A DNA stretch of 64,000 nucleotides from Lachnospiraceae bacterium (GTDB lineage: Bacteria; Bacillota; Clostridia; Lachnospirales; Lachnospiraceae): the NCBI GenBank assembly GCA_902363555.1, contig CABJAM010000002.1, positions 744,001-808,000 of the forward strand, written 5' to 3'. Positions within the stretch are counted from its first letter, which is position 1. Each line of letters starts with the position of its first letter. The notes under the pieces are model-generated. The model was not told the origin of the DNA, made no database searches, and saw only the letters and a program-made list of their open reading frames with translations. Positions 16,940-26,288 of this stretch are shown piece after piece. A program made the translations under genes and the position numbers.

Positions 16940-19651
16940 TCACAAATTTTTCAAATTATCATACAGCGCACTGATTTCCATCGGACGGTAAAAATAAAAG
17001 CCCTGGATCATATCGCAGTCTGTCTGGCGCACCGCCGACAGCTCATCGTCATTTTCTACACCCTCCACACATACCTTTTTTCCGGAGCGATGGCAGGCAT
17101 AAACAATACTCATAATAAAATCCAGATTTTCATTGGAATGGGTGATCTCATTCATCAGCGTGCGGTCCAGCTTGATCACATTTACCGGGTATCTGAGCAG
17201 AAGCTGGAGGGATGAAAATGCATTTCCAAAATCATCCAGAGCAAATTCCATGCCCATATCCAGACATTCACGCACAAAATGATGCAGCCGCTCCGGCATT
17301 TCATCGAAATGGGTTTCCGTAAGCTCCAGCATCAGGTGGCGGCCATCCAGCCCCGTGGCGTTCAGCGTCTCACGCATAAATGGCAGAAATGTGTCATCCA
17401 GCACCTGAAGATAACTCACATTAAATGAAAGCAGGAAATCCTTTTGATACTTTATGATCTCACCGCAGATTTCCACGGCCTGCTCAAACACCCACTTTCC
17501 CACAGTAAGGATCATCCGGGTTTCCTCCAGCAGTGGTATAAAAACAGCCGGGGATATATCCTGCCCCTGATATTTCCACCGAAGCAGCGTCTCTCCGCCA
17601 ATGATGCGGCCGCTGACGCAGTCAACGATGGGCTGCACAACCATACGGAAGTTTTCACAGCCCTTCTCCACACTCTCATTCAGATTCAGAGCCATGTTGG
17701 ATTTACCCTTCTGCTTCGTGATAATATCCGGGGAATATCTGCTGTATTCCAGCTCCGGGTTGAGCTTGGCAACATTGATCAGCGTAATGGCATTTTCCAA
17801 AATCTCCTGGGGCAGCAGTCCATCCTCCGGAAAGCCCAGGACGCCAAAGGCCGCCGCCTGCTTTGTCGCCACCCGATGCTTAGAATACTGCCTGTCGATG
17901 ATCCTGCGGATATGATCCACCGATTCACTGGCCGCATAGGTGTTTTCCGGGCGGGAAATGGCCATAAACCGTATGCCGTCCAGCCGGTAAAAAGTATATT
18001 GAGTTCCCATTTCATCCAAAAGGGCATTGGCAATATTTCGCAAAATCGTATCGCCGGCCAGACGCCCCCGGGATTCATTAATATAGGTAAAATTATTCAG
18101 CCCAAAGCCGATGACAATGGCCGGATTTTTGCCGGACTCCAGTACAGACAGCTCATTGAGCGCCCCCTGCTCTCTGAGAAAGCCGGTCACCTCATCGATG
18201 GACAATGAACTTTCCATCCGCGAGACACACCCGGAGAAAAATAACGGCGTCGTTTTATCGTCGGACCATTTAATGATCCCCCGGCAGTGGACCCATGTAG
18301 TATAACCGCTTTTATCCGTAACCCGGTAACGGAGACTGTGCACGTCCTTTTTATGATCCAGCATCTGCCGCAGATCTTCCTGATATAAAGCCCGCTCCTG
18401 GGGATCGTGTATAAAAGTACCCCATTTATCGATGAGATCCAAAACGACGTTGCTCTGAAAACCAAAATCATCCCGCATATTGTCGGAAATATAATAAAGA
18501 TTTTGCTGCAAATCACCAAAATACAGGTAATACGGCGCTTCCGGAATGGCCACAGACATAAACATAGCTTCCGCATCAAAATAATTATGTCGGACAAACA
18601 TCTGAAACGGCGTCTCCGGCGCGCACTCAGGACCGGAGGTCCGCAGGCTGGCGCCCTCACACTTCCGTTTGGTATCCGACTTGCGATTCTGGTAGTAACT
18701 GCGTTTATCCTTATACATGGCATCCTCTGCCTGCAAAACCATATCGGTCACAGACACGCTTCCCACAGCCGACCAGGAGGCGCCCATGGCTACGTGAGTT
18801 CCCAGCTCGGGAATCCTCTGGCGCAGTTGCTCGGCGCTCTCCATAAACGAAGCTTCCTTTTCGCCAAAGCACATAACGACAAACTCATCGCCCCCGATCC
18901 GATAAACCTTCTCCTCACAAAAAAGCTCTGTGAGCAGCTCACTCACCCTGAGGATGACACTGTCACCGTGAATATGGCCCCGCTCATCATTGACACTCTT
19001 CAGACCAGAAATGTCACAGTAGATCAGCCCCAGGGGCCCGGGCTCATTTTTATCTGATAGAAACGCATCCATGGCATAGCGGTTATATACTCCGGTCAAC
19101 TGGTCGTGAAAGCTCATATACTGGAGCTGCCTTAACCGATCCCGCCGCCGGATCATCGTTACTATGGCCTGGCCCAAAAGAGGCAGCATAAGTTCCAGCG
19201 TTTTTACCCGAAATTTCGGAAGATTCGCCACACCGAATAACCCGCGAACCTCCCCCTGATACTCCAGCGGACCAATGATCAGCGTCTCCTGGCCCAGCTT
19301 GTTCAGCCATTCGTATGCCTGCGGATATACTTCACGAATATTTTCCAAATCCTCGATGACAATACACTGCTTTTTTTGTTTAAACCCGGGAAACAACCGC
19401 TCCACCAGCTCCCACGCTGCATACTGGAGCTTCTCTTTTTCAGGTTCAACGCCCGGTGCGCACCACTCATAGGTGTTGCACAGACGCCCCTGTCTGACCT
19501 CCTCAAAAATAAATGTCCGACGGCTGTCAAAATGTTCCCCAAGACAGGATAACAGCTTCGGAATCCCCTCGTCAGGCTCCTCAGATAAAAGTATATCTAC
19601 AATACAGGCAAGCTCCTGCTGATATTTATTCAATTCCCATATCTTATCCAT
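16940..19651 (-). CDS. Cyclic-di-GMP signalling protein: GAF-like, GGDEF, PAS, degenerate GGDEF, EAL
   Basis: 903 aa from the ATG at 19651, which has GGAGGAAGGA upstream and fits the promoter at 19701-19729; a start at 19687 would sit almost on the transcription start. An N-terminal GAF-like domain (about 1-190) precedes a diguanylate cyclase domain with intact YRIGGDEFVV. A PAS domain (YRVTDKSGYTTWVHCRG) follows. A second GGDEF domain reads YRLDGIRF, so it is inactive or regulatory. The EAL domain keeps ETLLRW, FNVS, ELTET, DDFG, KLDR and VEGVEN, so c-di-GMP phosphodiesterase activity is likely. No membrane segment is seen, so it should be cytosolic. Net direction of c-di-GMP change cannot be predicted. 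Confidence 0.9.
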   Translation of the reverse strand: MDKIWELNKYQQELACIVDILLSEEPDEGIPKLLSCLGEHFDSRRTFIFEEVRQGRLCNTYEWCAPGVEPEKEKLQYAAWELVERLFPGFKQKKQCIVIEDLENIREVYPQAYEWLNKLGQETLIIGPLEYQGEVRGLFGVANLPKFRVKTLELMLPLLGQAIVTMIRRRDRLRQLQYMSFHDQLTGVYNRYAMDAFLSDKNEPGPLGLIYCDISGLKSVNDERGHIHGDSVILRVSELLTELFCEEKVYRIGGDEFVVMCFGEKEASFMESAEQLRQRIPELGTHVAMGASWSAVGSVSVTDMVLQAEDAMYKDKRSYYQNRKSDTKRKCEGASLRTSGPECAPETPFQMFVRHNYFDAEAMFMSVAIPEAPYYLYFGDLQQNLYYISDNMRDDFGFQSNVVLDLIDKWGTFIHDPQERALYQEDLRQMLDHKKDVHSLRYRVTDKSGYTTWVHCRGIIKWSDDKTTPLFFSGCVSRMESSLSIDEVTGFLREQGALNELSVLESGKNPAIVIGFGLNNFTYINESRGRLAGDTILRNIANALLDEMGTQYTFYRLDGIRFMAISRPENTYAASESVDHIRRIIDRQYSKHRVATKQAAAFGVLGFPEDGLLPQEILENAITLINVAKLNPELEYSRYSPDIITKQKGKSNMALNLNESVEKGCENFRMVVQPIVDCVSGRIIGGETLLRWKYQGQDISPAVFIPLLEETRMILTVGKWVFEQAVEICGEIIKYQKDFLLSFNVSYLQVLDDTFLPFMRETLNATGLDGRHLMLELTETHFDEMPERLHHFVRECLDMGMEFALDDFGNAFSSLQLLLRYPVNVIKLDRTLMNEITHSNENLDFIMSIVYACHRSGKKVCVEGVENDDELSAVRQTDCDMIQGFYFYRPMEISALYDNLKNL

Positions 19652-19700
19652 ATTGGCATCCTTCCTCCGGTAGCTTATCATCAGCATAATCCTACTCTAT

Positions 19701-19729
19701 ATATTAGCACAAAAACGCAGGTATTCCAA
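19701..19729 (-). promoter_or_regulatory. Promoter of the GGDEF/EAL gene
   Basis: TTGGAA (19729-19724), exactly 17 bases, then TAATAT (19706-19701) on the minus strand, roughly 45 bases before the preferred start codon at 19651. Confidence 0.6.
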
Positions 19730-19800
19730 TAATTACCAGTAAAACAGCAGGTAAAAAGTAGCAAGTCGCTAACAATTCGGCACCTCTGAACCGCTGCGTT

Positions 19801-19857
19801 AAAAATACAGGGGAACGCCACGGCGTAAATCGCCGCAGTGCTCCCCTGTATTTTTTG
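19801..19857. terminator. Bidirectional terminator after the metallo-hydrolase gene
   Basis: ATACAGGGGA ... TCCCCTGTAT forms the outer stem with an inner CGGCG/CGCCG pairing. It is flanked by A5 on the left and T6 on the right, so it can stop transcription from either side. Between 19652 and 19957 there is this terminator, a decayed repeat and the GGDEF/EAL promoter, and no gene. Confidence 0.8.
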
Positions 19858-19978
19858 TCATAGCATCCTTTATCTCGCTGGTGGTTTGCCTTTATCCGGC
19901 AAGCATCCCGCCATTGTCTGGCCGGCGTCTCGCCTTTATCCGGCCGTATCCTCACCTTTATCTCGCCGGCGCCTCGCC
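19857..19978 (-). repeat. Decayed 44-bp tandem repeat across the 3' end of the metallo-hydrolase gene
   Basis: Minus-strand units run 19978-19935, 19934-19891 and 19890-about 19857. Units one and two each start GGCGAG(G/A)CGCCGGC and end GCCGGATAAA, 44 bases apart; the third is partial (GGCAAACCACCAGCGAGA...). The gene's stop codon lies inside unit one, so the extra units are untranslated. Confidence 0.75.
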
Positions 19979-20806
19979 GTCATCGATCAGGCGCTGAGGA
20001 TCAATACACACCCGGACCGCTCCGTACATCACCGCCATGGATTTCCGGCCAAATAGTCCGTCCACCTCCACAATATCAGCCGTTCCATCCAATATTGTCT
20101 CACAAATATGGATCGCGTCGTCCAATACAGTCTCCGGCATGGAGCTGACCAGCGGCATCCCGGCGTAGCCCACGTGGCCGTTGAAATTCCGGTCAAAATC
20201 TGCTTCCCGCGACTTTATATTATCCAGCCCCTTTAACAGTGTATTCACACTACATCCAAGGCAGAGCGTATTTACATTGCACGCATCCCCGGAAAACAGG
20301 ATACGTTCTTTTTTATCGATCAGGGAGCAGCTTCCCGGCGTATGGCCCGGAGTTTCGATGACCTCCAAAATCCTGCCGCCCAGATCAAAGGTCATCCCCT
20401 CGTGCAGATCCAGTGCCTTTGACACCTTATCACTTCTGCGGATGTCGGTCGGACTGCAATGATACACATCATAAGCGCCCATTTTGCCCAGATTTTCCAC
20501 ATAGTCCGCCAGATCATCATATGGGATCGCCTGGAGAGTGTCGGCATCCGCCTTGTGGATATACACCTCCTCATACTGAGCAGCCCCTCCGATATGGTCC
20601 AAATGACCGTGGGTGATCACCACATCATAGGGCAGGTCCGTCACCATAGCGACCACTGCCTTCAGGTCCGTCATCCCCACGCCGCAGTCGATGAGCAACG
20701 CCCGATCCGAGCCTTTGACGACAAACATGGCGCTCATGCCCGCCTCATTGATCACATACGTGTCCTTTGCAATTTCCGAAATCTGAAATGTTGTTAAATT
20801 TGCCAC
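19958..20806 (-). CDS. Metallo-beta-lactamase-fold hydrolase
   Basis: 282 aa. The metal-binding motif THGHLDHIGGA (about residues 64-75) with later ETPGHTPGSCSLID and FSGDACN blocks marks the MBL superfamily (glyoxalase II/lactonase-like branch). No signal peptide, so cytosolic. The C-terminus ends GEAPAR inside a 44-bp repeat unit, so the last residues may have been altered by repeat expansion. It stands between the GGDEF/EAL gene and the permease genes, with no evident functional tie to either. The substrate cannot be assigned; the family covers thioesters, lactones and many others. Confidence 0.85.
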   Translation of the reverse strand: MANLTTFQISEIAKDTYVINEAGMSAMFVVKGSDRALLIDCGVGMTDLKAVVAMVTDLPYDVVITHGHLDHIGGAAQYEEVYIHKADADTLQAIPYDDLADYVENLGKMGAYDVYHCSPTDIRRSDKVSKALDLHEGMTFDLGGRILEVIETPGHTPGSCSLIDKKERILFSGDACNVNTLCLGCSVNTLLKGLDNIKSREADFDRNFNGHVGYAGMPLVSSMPETVLDDAIHICETILDGTADIVEVDGLFGRKSMAVMYGAVRVCIDPQRLIDDGEAPAR

Positions 20807-20933
20807 GATAAAAATCCCCCTTTATAATAATTAAATACAACTGCGCCTCTAAAAACCGCAGATCCCGGCCGCTCCCGCGCCGCAGTCATGCGCACAATCG
20901 GCGCTCCACCCCCGGCTCCGCAGCCGACCGCAC

Positions 20934-21830
20934 TCATCCTTTCACAGCCCCGATAGTGATCCCCTTCACCAGATATTTCTGGAAAAACGGATAAATGATC
21001 AGCATCGGCAGCACGCCCACGACAGCGATCGCCATACGGATGGCCGTGCTGGGCATACTGGCCGCCACACTGCTCATATCTGTACCCATACCGCTGCTCG
21101 TGGCGCTGGAAAGGAATTGGATATCACTCAAAATACGGTTCAGAATATTCTGTATCCCATAAAGTGTTGTATCTGTAATATAGTATAAACCAAGCGTCCA
21201 GTCATTCCAATACCCCAATGCGACCATAAAGCCCAGCGTTGCCAGAATCGGCTTGGAAAGCGGCACGATAATGTTAAGAAGAATCCGCCACTCACTGCCC
21301 CCGTCGATCTGCACCGACTCGATCAGCTCCATCGGTATACTGGATTGAAAATAGGTGCGCATCATAATAATGTAAAATGCATTCATCAGCAGTGCCGGGA
21401 TGATCAGCGCCGCCAGCGTATTTTTTATATGGAAAATCTGCGTCCACATCATATAGCTGGGGATCAGCCCGCCATTAAACAGCATGGTGAAAAATACAAA
21501 AAACGATATTCCCTTGCGAAACGGCAGATCTCTGCGGGAAAGCGGGTAAGCAAACAGGGTGGTGATCAGCATACTCACCGAAGTGCCGATTACAGTAACA
21601 AGTATGGAAATGCCATAGCCCCGGATGATTTTGCTGCCGCTTTTAAGGATGTACACATACGCTTCAAAACTGAAGTTTGCGGGAAAGAACGAATATCCAT
21701 CCCGCATCAGCGTAGATTCCTCCGTAAACGAGGACATAACGATCAAAAGGAATGGAATCACGCAAAATGCAACTAAAAGTACCATGACAACGGTCAATAT
21801 AATCTGACCGGCTTTGTTATTATGAACCAT
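20934..21830 (-). CDS. Carbohydrate ABC transporter permease (LplC/YtcP type)
   Basis: 298 aa with six hydrophobic segments. The cytoplasmic loop ELIESVQIDGGSEWRILLNIIVPLSKPILATL is the EAA motif that contacts the ATPase, and the ending YLVKGITIGAVKG is typical of the LplC/YtcP branch of MalG-like permeases. It pairs with the LplB-type permease encoded 14 bases upstream. No ATPase gene is nearby; such systems in Firmicutes usually share one MsmK-type ATPase encoded elsewhere. The system probably imports an oligosaccharide. Confidence 0.92.
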   Translation of the reverse strand: MVHNNKAGQIILTVVMVLLVAFCVIPFLLIVMSSFTEESTLMRDGYSFFPANFSFEAYVYILKSGSKIIRGYGISILVTVIGTSVSMLITTLFAYPLSRRDLPFRKGISFFVFFTMLFNGGLIPSYMMWTQIFHIKNTLAALIIPALLMNAFYIIMMRTYFQSSIPMELIESVQIDGGSEWRILLNIIVPLSKPILATLGFMVALGYWNDWTLGLYYITDTTLYGIQNILNRILSDIQFLSSATSSGMGTDMSSVAASMPSTAIRMAIAVVGVLPMLIIYPFFQKYLVKGITIGAVKG

Positions 21831-21844
21831 AAAATCCCCTCCCG

Positions 21845-22777
21845 TCAGAATAATGCATTGTCACTGTCGATCTTGTGGACGACAAAGTTCGCTGTAAGTA
21901 CGACGATAAAGCCCACAATGGACTGATAGAAACCGGCCGCGGATGACCGTCCCACATCGTTGAGCTCCAGCAGCGCCTTGTAAACATAAGTGTCGATCGT
22001 GCTGGTGGCGTCCATCAGCGGGCCGGAGCGCATGGGCACCTGGTAGAACAGTCCGAAATCCGAGTAGAAAATGCGGCCCACACTGAGCAGCACCATGGTA
22101 ATCACCGTCGGCTTAATGCACGGCAGTGTTATATACCATATCTGCTGCCACTTGCGCGCCCCGTCCACCACAGCGGCCTCATACAGCGTCTGGTCGATGC
22201 CGAGAATGGTCGAGTAGTAAATGATCGTATTATAGCCAAAGCTTTTCCACAGATGAACGAGCACCAGAATAAACGGCCAGTATTTCGGTTCACTGTACCA
22301 GGCCACTGTACGGTGCAGCACGGAATTATTGATAAATCCGTTATCCTGGCTTAAAAATGCAAATACAATGTAGCTGACAATAACCATTGATATGAGATAG
22401 GGCACCAGGATCAGCGTCTGATAGCTCTGCTTTGCCCTGCGGTTGGCCACATCATTGAGCATCATGGCCACAGCAATGGCGATGATCGTTCCCAAAACTA
22501 TGAAAACCAGATTGTACCCGATGGTATTTCTGGTAATATTCCATGCATCCTTTGTCCGAAACAGAAATTCAAAGTTTGAAAGCCCCACCCACGGGCTTTT
22601 AAAAAAACCAAGCGAATAATTGTAGCTCTTAAATGCCAGAAACAGGCCGAACATGGGCATATAATTATTAACGATCAGATAGATAAACCCCGGCGCCATC
22701 ATAAGGAACAGAGGAAGGTATTTTTTTATTCTCGCCTTTCTTCTCCCAGGCCTTTTTTCAACCACGACCTTTGCCAT
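21845..22777 (-). CDS. Carbohydrate ABC transporter permease (LplB/YteP type)
   Basis: 310 aa. A basic start (KRPGRRKARIKKYLPLFLMMAPGFIYLIVNNYMPMFG) leads into the first membrane helix. The EAA loop reads LYEAAVVDGARKWQQIWYITLPCIKPT. The protein ends HKIDSDNALF, typical of LplB/YteP proteins that end in a few polar residues plus Leu-Phe. Partner of the LplC-type permease downstream and of the binding protein encoded upstream. A hairpin in the 88-base gap before it probably lowers its expression relative to the binding protein. Confidence 0.92.
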   Translation of the reverse strand: MAKVVVEKRPGRRKARIKKYLPLFLMMAPGFIYLIVNNYMPMFGLFLAFKSYNYSLGFFKSPWVGLSNFEFLFRTKDAWNITRNTIGYNLVFIVLGTIIAIAVAMMLNDVANRRAKQSYQTLILVPYLISMVIVSYIVFAFLSQDNGFINNSVLHRTVAWYSEPKYWPFILVLVHLWKSFGYNTIIYYSTILGIDQTLYEAAVVDGARKWQQIWYITLPCIKPTVITMVLLSVGRIFYSDFGLFYQVPMRSGPLMDATSTIDTYVYKALLELNDVGRSSAAGFYQSIVGFIVVLTANFVVHKIDSDNALF

Positions 22778-22799
22778 ATTTTCAAAGCCTCCCCTAAAG

Positions 22800-22832
22800 C
22801 TCCGGATTCCAAAACTTAGCAGGAATCCGGAG
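22800..22832 (-). promoter_or_regulatory. Intercistronic hairpin between binding-protein and permease genes
   Basis: CTCCGGATTCC (22800-22810) and GGAATCCGGAG (22822-22832) are a perfect 11-bp inverted repeat with an 11-base loop. No uridine run follows, so it is more likely an mRNA-stabilising or partial-attenuation structure that favours the upstream binding-protein message. Confidence 0.65.
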
Positions 22833-22865
22833 TACTTATTTATTTATAACACGTATCTATGGACC

Positions 22866-24428
22866 TTACTTACCATTTGACGACAGAAATTCATCCAACT
22901 GCGCCTGTTTTTCGTCAATTACATCCTGAATACCGGCGGCCTTCAGCTCCTCTCGGAACTTGGGCAGTGTTTCATCCACATCCATGGAACCGCACAGCAG
23001 CGCCGCATAATACTTATCCATCACATTTACGCAGGCCGTATATTCATTGGTCACCTTGCTCGTATCAAAGCAGAAGCCCACGCCCTTGGACATTAAGGCT
23101 GTCGCATCATAGTTACGGAAATTCTCATAATAGCCGTCCTTCATACTGTAAGTCAGCGGCCCCGGCTCCCAGTTGGGAAGTGCCCACGAAGCCACCCAGC
23201 CTGCGGACCATTTCGTGCTGGTCACATCCTGGCCTTCAAGAAAATCGATCTTTCCGTCTGCATTGAGCTGATAATCCAGCCCTTCCACACCATATTTTAA
23301 AAGCGTGCAGATTTCCGGATTCGTATAAAGCTCCTCAAACACCTTAAACGCCTCGTCCGGATGCTTTGTTCCTGCTGCAATGGCGTAAGACAGGGAGGAA
23401 AGCATATCAGCCTTTGTCCAGTTTTCGGTCAGGCGCAGTGCATACATCGTTGCATTGGGGTCTTCCGGGTCATAATTGGCCAGCGTCATATTATTGATCG
23501 CGCCAAAAGCCTTATTTGCATTGAAATAGGTGGAGAAATATTCGGTATTGCTCGTGGCGTCCGCCATGATCAGGCCTTCCTGATACCATTCCCGCATCGT
23601 CTTACAAAAATCTATGAAATCCTGGCAGTCCAGCAGATTGACCACCTTCGTGCTCTGTCCGTAATTTTCCAGCACGCCAAGGTTATTGCCATCGCCAAGT
23701 CCATCCCATGTCCACTGTGCCACAAGGATATTACCGGTCTGAGGTACGATCGGGTAAATATCAGGGTACTTTTCTTTCGCCTGCTGAGCCAGCGCCTTCA
23801 CCTCATCTAATGTATAAAGCTTGTCCGGATCAAATTTCAGGCCCATTTCATCCGCCAGTGTTCTATTCACATTGAATACGGTTGGGTTTGAGAAATTCCG
23901 GTTTACAGTCAGAGAATACATCCGGCCGTTGATCCTTGCAGCCTCATAATAGGATTCCGGAAATACACTCTTAAATTCTTCGCTGGCATTTTCGTAATAA
24001 TCTGTAATATCCAAAAGCTGTCCGGCGCGCACATAGCCATTGATATTAGCGCCGTTGACAAATGTAATATCGATATCCCCCGGGGAGCTTAACAGCAGGT
24101 TGATCTGCTGCTGTGCAGAACCCATGTTAGAAAACTGCACCTCCAGCCGGCAGTTTATTTTAGGTATGAGAATTTCGTTAATGGCATCCTGCACCGCTGC
24201 CAGATCTTCTGTATTTCCAGATGTGACAAACAGCGCCTTGATCGTCACCGGGTCGCCGACGGGTGCATTGCCCTCTGTGGCCGCCTTTGTGCCATCTCCC
24301 GATCCGGAAGCCTTTGCCGGGTCATTACCCGAAGCGCCGCCGGAGCCACTGCCGCATCCAGCCAGAAGCATGGAAATTACAAGCAACATTGCCGTAATCA
24401 TTGAGAAAAGCCGCTTTTTAGTTTTCAT
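22866..24428 (-). CDS. Oligosaccharide ABC transporter substrate-binding lipoprotein (LplA-like)
   Basis: 520 aa. Signal region MKTKKRLFSMITAMLL... ends in lipobox LLAGC (Cys about 25), followed by a Gly/Ser linker. The mature part has the large type-2 binding fold of LplA proteins, with GDIDITFVNGANINGYVRAGQLLDITDY and YSLTVNRNFSNPTVFNVNRTL early on, and an aromatic-rich C-terminal half (TKWSAGWVASWALPNWEPG) suited to stacking on sugars. It is followed by the two permease genes. The upstream region carries paired direct repeats, likely sites for the response regulator at 24693. Ligand is unknown; the family binds plant-type oligosaccharides. Confidence 0.92.
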   Translation of the reverse strand: MKTKKRLFSMITAMLLVISMLLAGCGSGSGGASGNDPAKASGSGDGTKAATEGNAPVGDPVTIKALFVTSGNTEDLAAVQDAINEILIPKINCRLEVQFSNMGSAQQQINLLLSSPGDIDITFVNGANINGYVRAGQLLDITDYYENASEEFKSVFPESYYEAARINGRMYSLTVNRNFSNPTVFNVNRTLADEMGLKFDPDKLYTLDEVKALAQQAKEKYPDIYPIVPQTGNILVAQWTWDGLGDGNNLGVLENYGQSTKVVNLLDCQDFIDFCKTMREWYQEGLIMADATSNTEYFSTYFNANKAFGAINNMTLANYDPEDPNATMYALRLTENWTKADMLSSLSYAIAAGTKHPDEAFKVFEELYTNPEICTLLKYGVEGLDYQLNADGKIDFLEGQDVTSTKWSAGWVASWALPNWEPGPLTYSMKDGYYENFRNYDATALMSKGVGFCFDTSKVTNEYTACVNVMDKYYAALLCGSMDVDETLPKFREELKAAGIQDVIDEKQAQLDEFLSSNGK

Positions 24429-24476
24429 AAAATCTCCTCCTGTACATCATATATTTGTTACAATGTTTACATGTCT

Positions 24477-24541
24477 ATCATACATTTTATTGTGCATAAA
24501 TTTCTATCATATCCATGACTCAAAATGTTATATCCGTGACT
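24477..24541 (-). promoter_or_regulatory. Candidate regulator-binding direct repeats and -10 box before the LplA-like gene
   Basis: ATATCCATGACT (24509-24520) and ATATCCGTGACT (24530-24541) are 12-bp direct repeats 21 bases apart, two helical turns, the arrangement used by AraC-type DNA-binding domains. On the minus strand they sit just upstream of a TATGAT -10 (24482-24477) that lacks a good -35, so an activator role for the adjacent YesN-type regulator is likely. Confidence 0.55.
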
Positions 24542-24601
24542 TTATATCTTATCAGCGATATATACAGCGTTATACTTTGTCATAATGCACAATTTAATCC
24601 A

Positions 24602-24654
24602 TAAAAAATATCGCTGACATCCTGAATTTCCTCTTGATTTCAGGATGTCAGCGA
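24602..24654 (-). terminator. Terminator after the response-regulator gene
   Basis: TCGCTGACATCCTGAA (24611-24626) and TTCAGGATGTCAGCGA (24639-24654) form a perfect 16-bp stem. On the minus strand it is followed by ATATTTTTTAT. It separates the two-component genes from the transporter they probably control. Confidence 0.85.
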
Positions 24655-24692
24655 CATTATAAAATTTATTCAGGCCGGACCAGAAATGTCCG

Positions 24693-26288
24693 TCACTTTT
24701 GGGCACAGCTCTTTCGGTATTCATTGGGCGTCATCCCATAAACCTTTTTAAAAAGCTGGGTAAAATGAGAAAAGTTGCTATATCCCACCTTCATGGCGAT
24801 CATACTCACCGACAGGCGCGTGCTTTCCAAAAGCTGCCTGGCCAGCTTCATCTTCTCCTTGAAAATAAAATCCGCTACCGTATATCCGGTTTCCCGTTTA
24901 AAAAGCCGTGAAAAATATTCGGGATTCAGATGTACATGAGAGGCGACCTCATTTCTTGTAAGGTTTTTATCCGGGTGATCTTTAATAAAATTGACCGCTT
25001 TTTCCACAAGACTGGTATCCTCCGGCGCCTGTTCCCGGTCCGGTGTAAAAAAGCCTGTGACCGTATCCACACATTCTATGAAATAGCTGTATTTAATACA
25101 CCCCTCCGATAAAATTTTAAGTGATTTATCGGACGGAAATATCTGCTCCAGCTTTAATTGTTTTTTCGAGACAACCGACAATACAGCCTCCAGAAGCCGG
25201 AAATACAAATATTTTAAAGTCTCCCGGTTCATCCGCTCGCAGTTTTTTTCATCCTCAAAAAATCGGGTCAGCTCCTGCTTGAGCGCATCCCCGCGGTTTT
25301 CCTCAAGCCACCGCGGCCAGCTCCGGGTATTGAGCATATAAAGAAAATTCGTATTTCCCGAACCACAGGCTTCCGGCTCCTTAAAGCTGTACAGCGACGC
25401 GGTGGGCACGATCTTATCCCCGGCCATCTGGGATATATCATGCATGACCGTCTCCAGGCCGGATAATCCGGTCCACTGCCGGTAAAACAGGGCGGTATAA
25501 AACCCATCGTCCGGCTCCGAGGCTTTAAACCGGACCAGACCGCCGATGCAATCCAGCACATCGCTCATGGCCTTTTCACCACAGAGAAATATCCAAAACC
25601 GGCCGTCGATCTCATTAGAAACGATAATCTCCATAAGCAGCGGAGAAAATATTTCTAAAAGAGCCTTCCGAAGCTGCTGTTTATAAGCCGCACCATCCCA
25701 GTGCTCCGGCTGCGCGCCTTTCCAGTGCATGGTCAAAAGTACGGGAAAGAGGATCAGCTCGGTGTAGCGCCGTTCCAGAAAAAGCGGCAGTATTTCCCCG
25801 AAGCTTTTCGCACCACTCTCCTTCATCGTAAAATGGCAGAGCGCATCCTCCAGCAGCAGATCCCGTTTTTCCTTAAATACCGCCCCTTCTCTGGCATTCC
25901 TCTGCATCGCCTGCTTTTCTGCGATCCTTGCGCACAGCTTCTGCACACAGGCCGTAATTTCCTCATAGGTCGCCGGCTGCAGCAGATAATCAAAGCTGCC
26001 CATGTGCAGCGCCGTCCGGGCGTACTCAAAATCCGCATGGCTCGTGAGGAATACTACCTCTATGGATGGAAACCGGCTTTTCGCCCACCGGCACAGCTCC
26101 AGTCCATTTTCCCCGGGCATCTCTATATCACAGAGCAATATGGCAATATCCTCTGTCTCCAAAAGCTTTCGCGCCCCGGCACCTCCGGTAGCTGTAAATA
26201 TGCAGTCCACCGGAAGCCGATCCCAGGCAACGCCGTCGCGGATGCCTGCAACCACATCCTTCTGGTCGTCAACGATCAAAACATTCAT
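24693..26288 (-). CDS. AraC-type response regulator (YesN family)
   Basis: 531 aa. The receiver (1-120) begins VLIVDDQKDV and has phospho-acceptor Asp in LLCDIEMPG; the usual LKP lysine is replaced by Gln (FDYLLQP). A long middle region is followed by an AraC domain in the last 100 residues (KNLTRNEVASHVHLNPEYFSRLFKRETG and IAMKVGYSNFSHFTQLFKKVYGMTPNEYR). The start overlaps the kinase stop by four bases (ATGA). It should be phosphorylated by that kinase and activate the transporter at 20934-24428. The Lys-to-Gln change is seen directly; its effect is not known. Confidence 0.92.
   Translation of the reverse strand: MNVLIVDDQKDVVAGIRDGVAWDRLPVDCIFTATGGAGARKLLETEDIAILLCDIEMPGENGLELCRWAKSRFPSIEVVFLTSHADFEYARTALHMGSFDYLLQPATYEEITACVQKLCARIAEKQAMQRNAREGAVFKEKRDLLLEDALCHFTMKESGAKSFGEILPLFLERRYTELILFPVLLTMHWKGAQPEHWDGAAYKQQLRKALLEIFSPLLMEIIVSNEIDGRFWIFLCGEKAMSDVLDCIGGLVRFKASEPDDGFYTALFYRQWTGLSGLETVMHDISQMAGDKIVPTASLYSFKEPEACGSGNTNFLYMLNTRSWPRWLEENRGDALKQELTRFFEDEKNCERMNRETLKYLYFRLLEAVLSVVSKKQLKLEQIFPSDKSLKILSEGCIKYSYFIECVDTVTGFFTPDREQAPEDTSLVEKAVNFIKDHPDKNLTRNEVASHVHLNPEYFSRLFKRETGYTVADFIFKEKMKLARQLLESTRLSVSMIAMKVGYSNFSHFTQLFKKVYGMTPNEYRKSCAQK

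Noticed and set aside
17444..18208. Plus-strand open frame of 254 codons opposite the EAL domain
   Set aside because: Shadow of the conserved GGDEF/EAL gene with no supporting signals.
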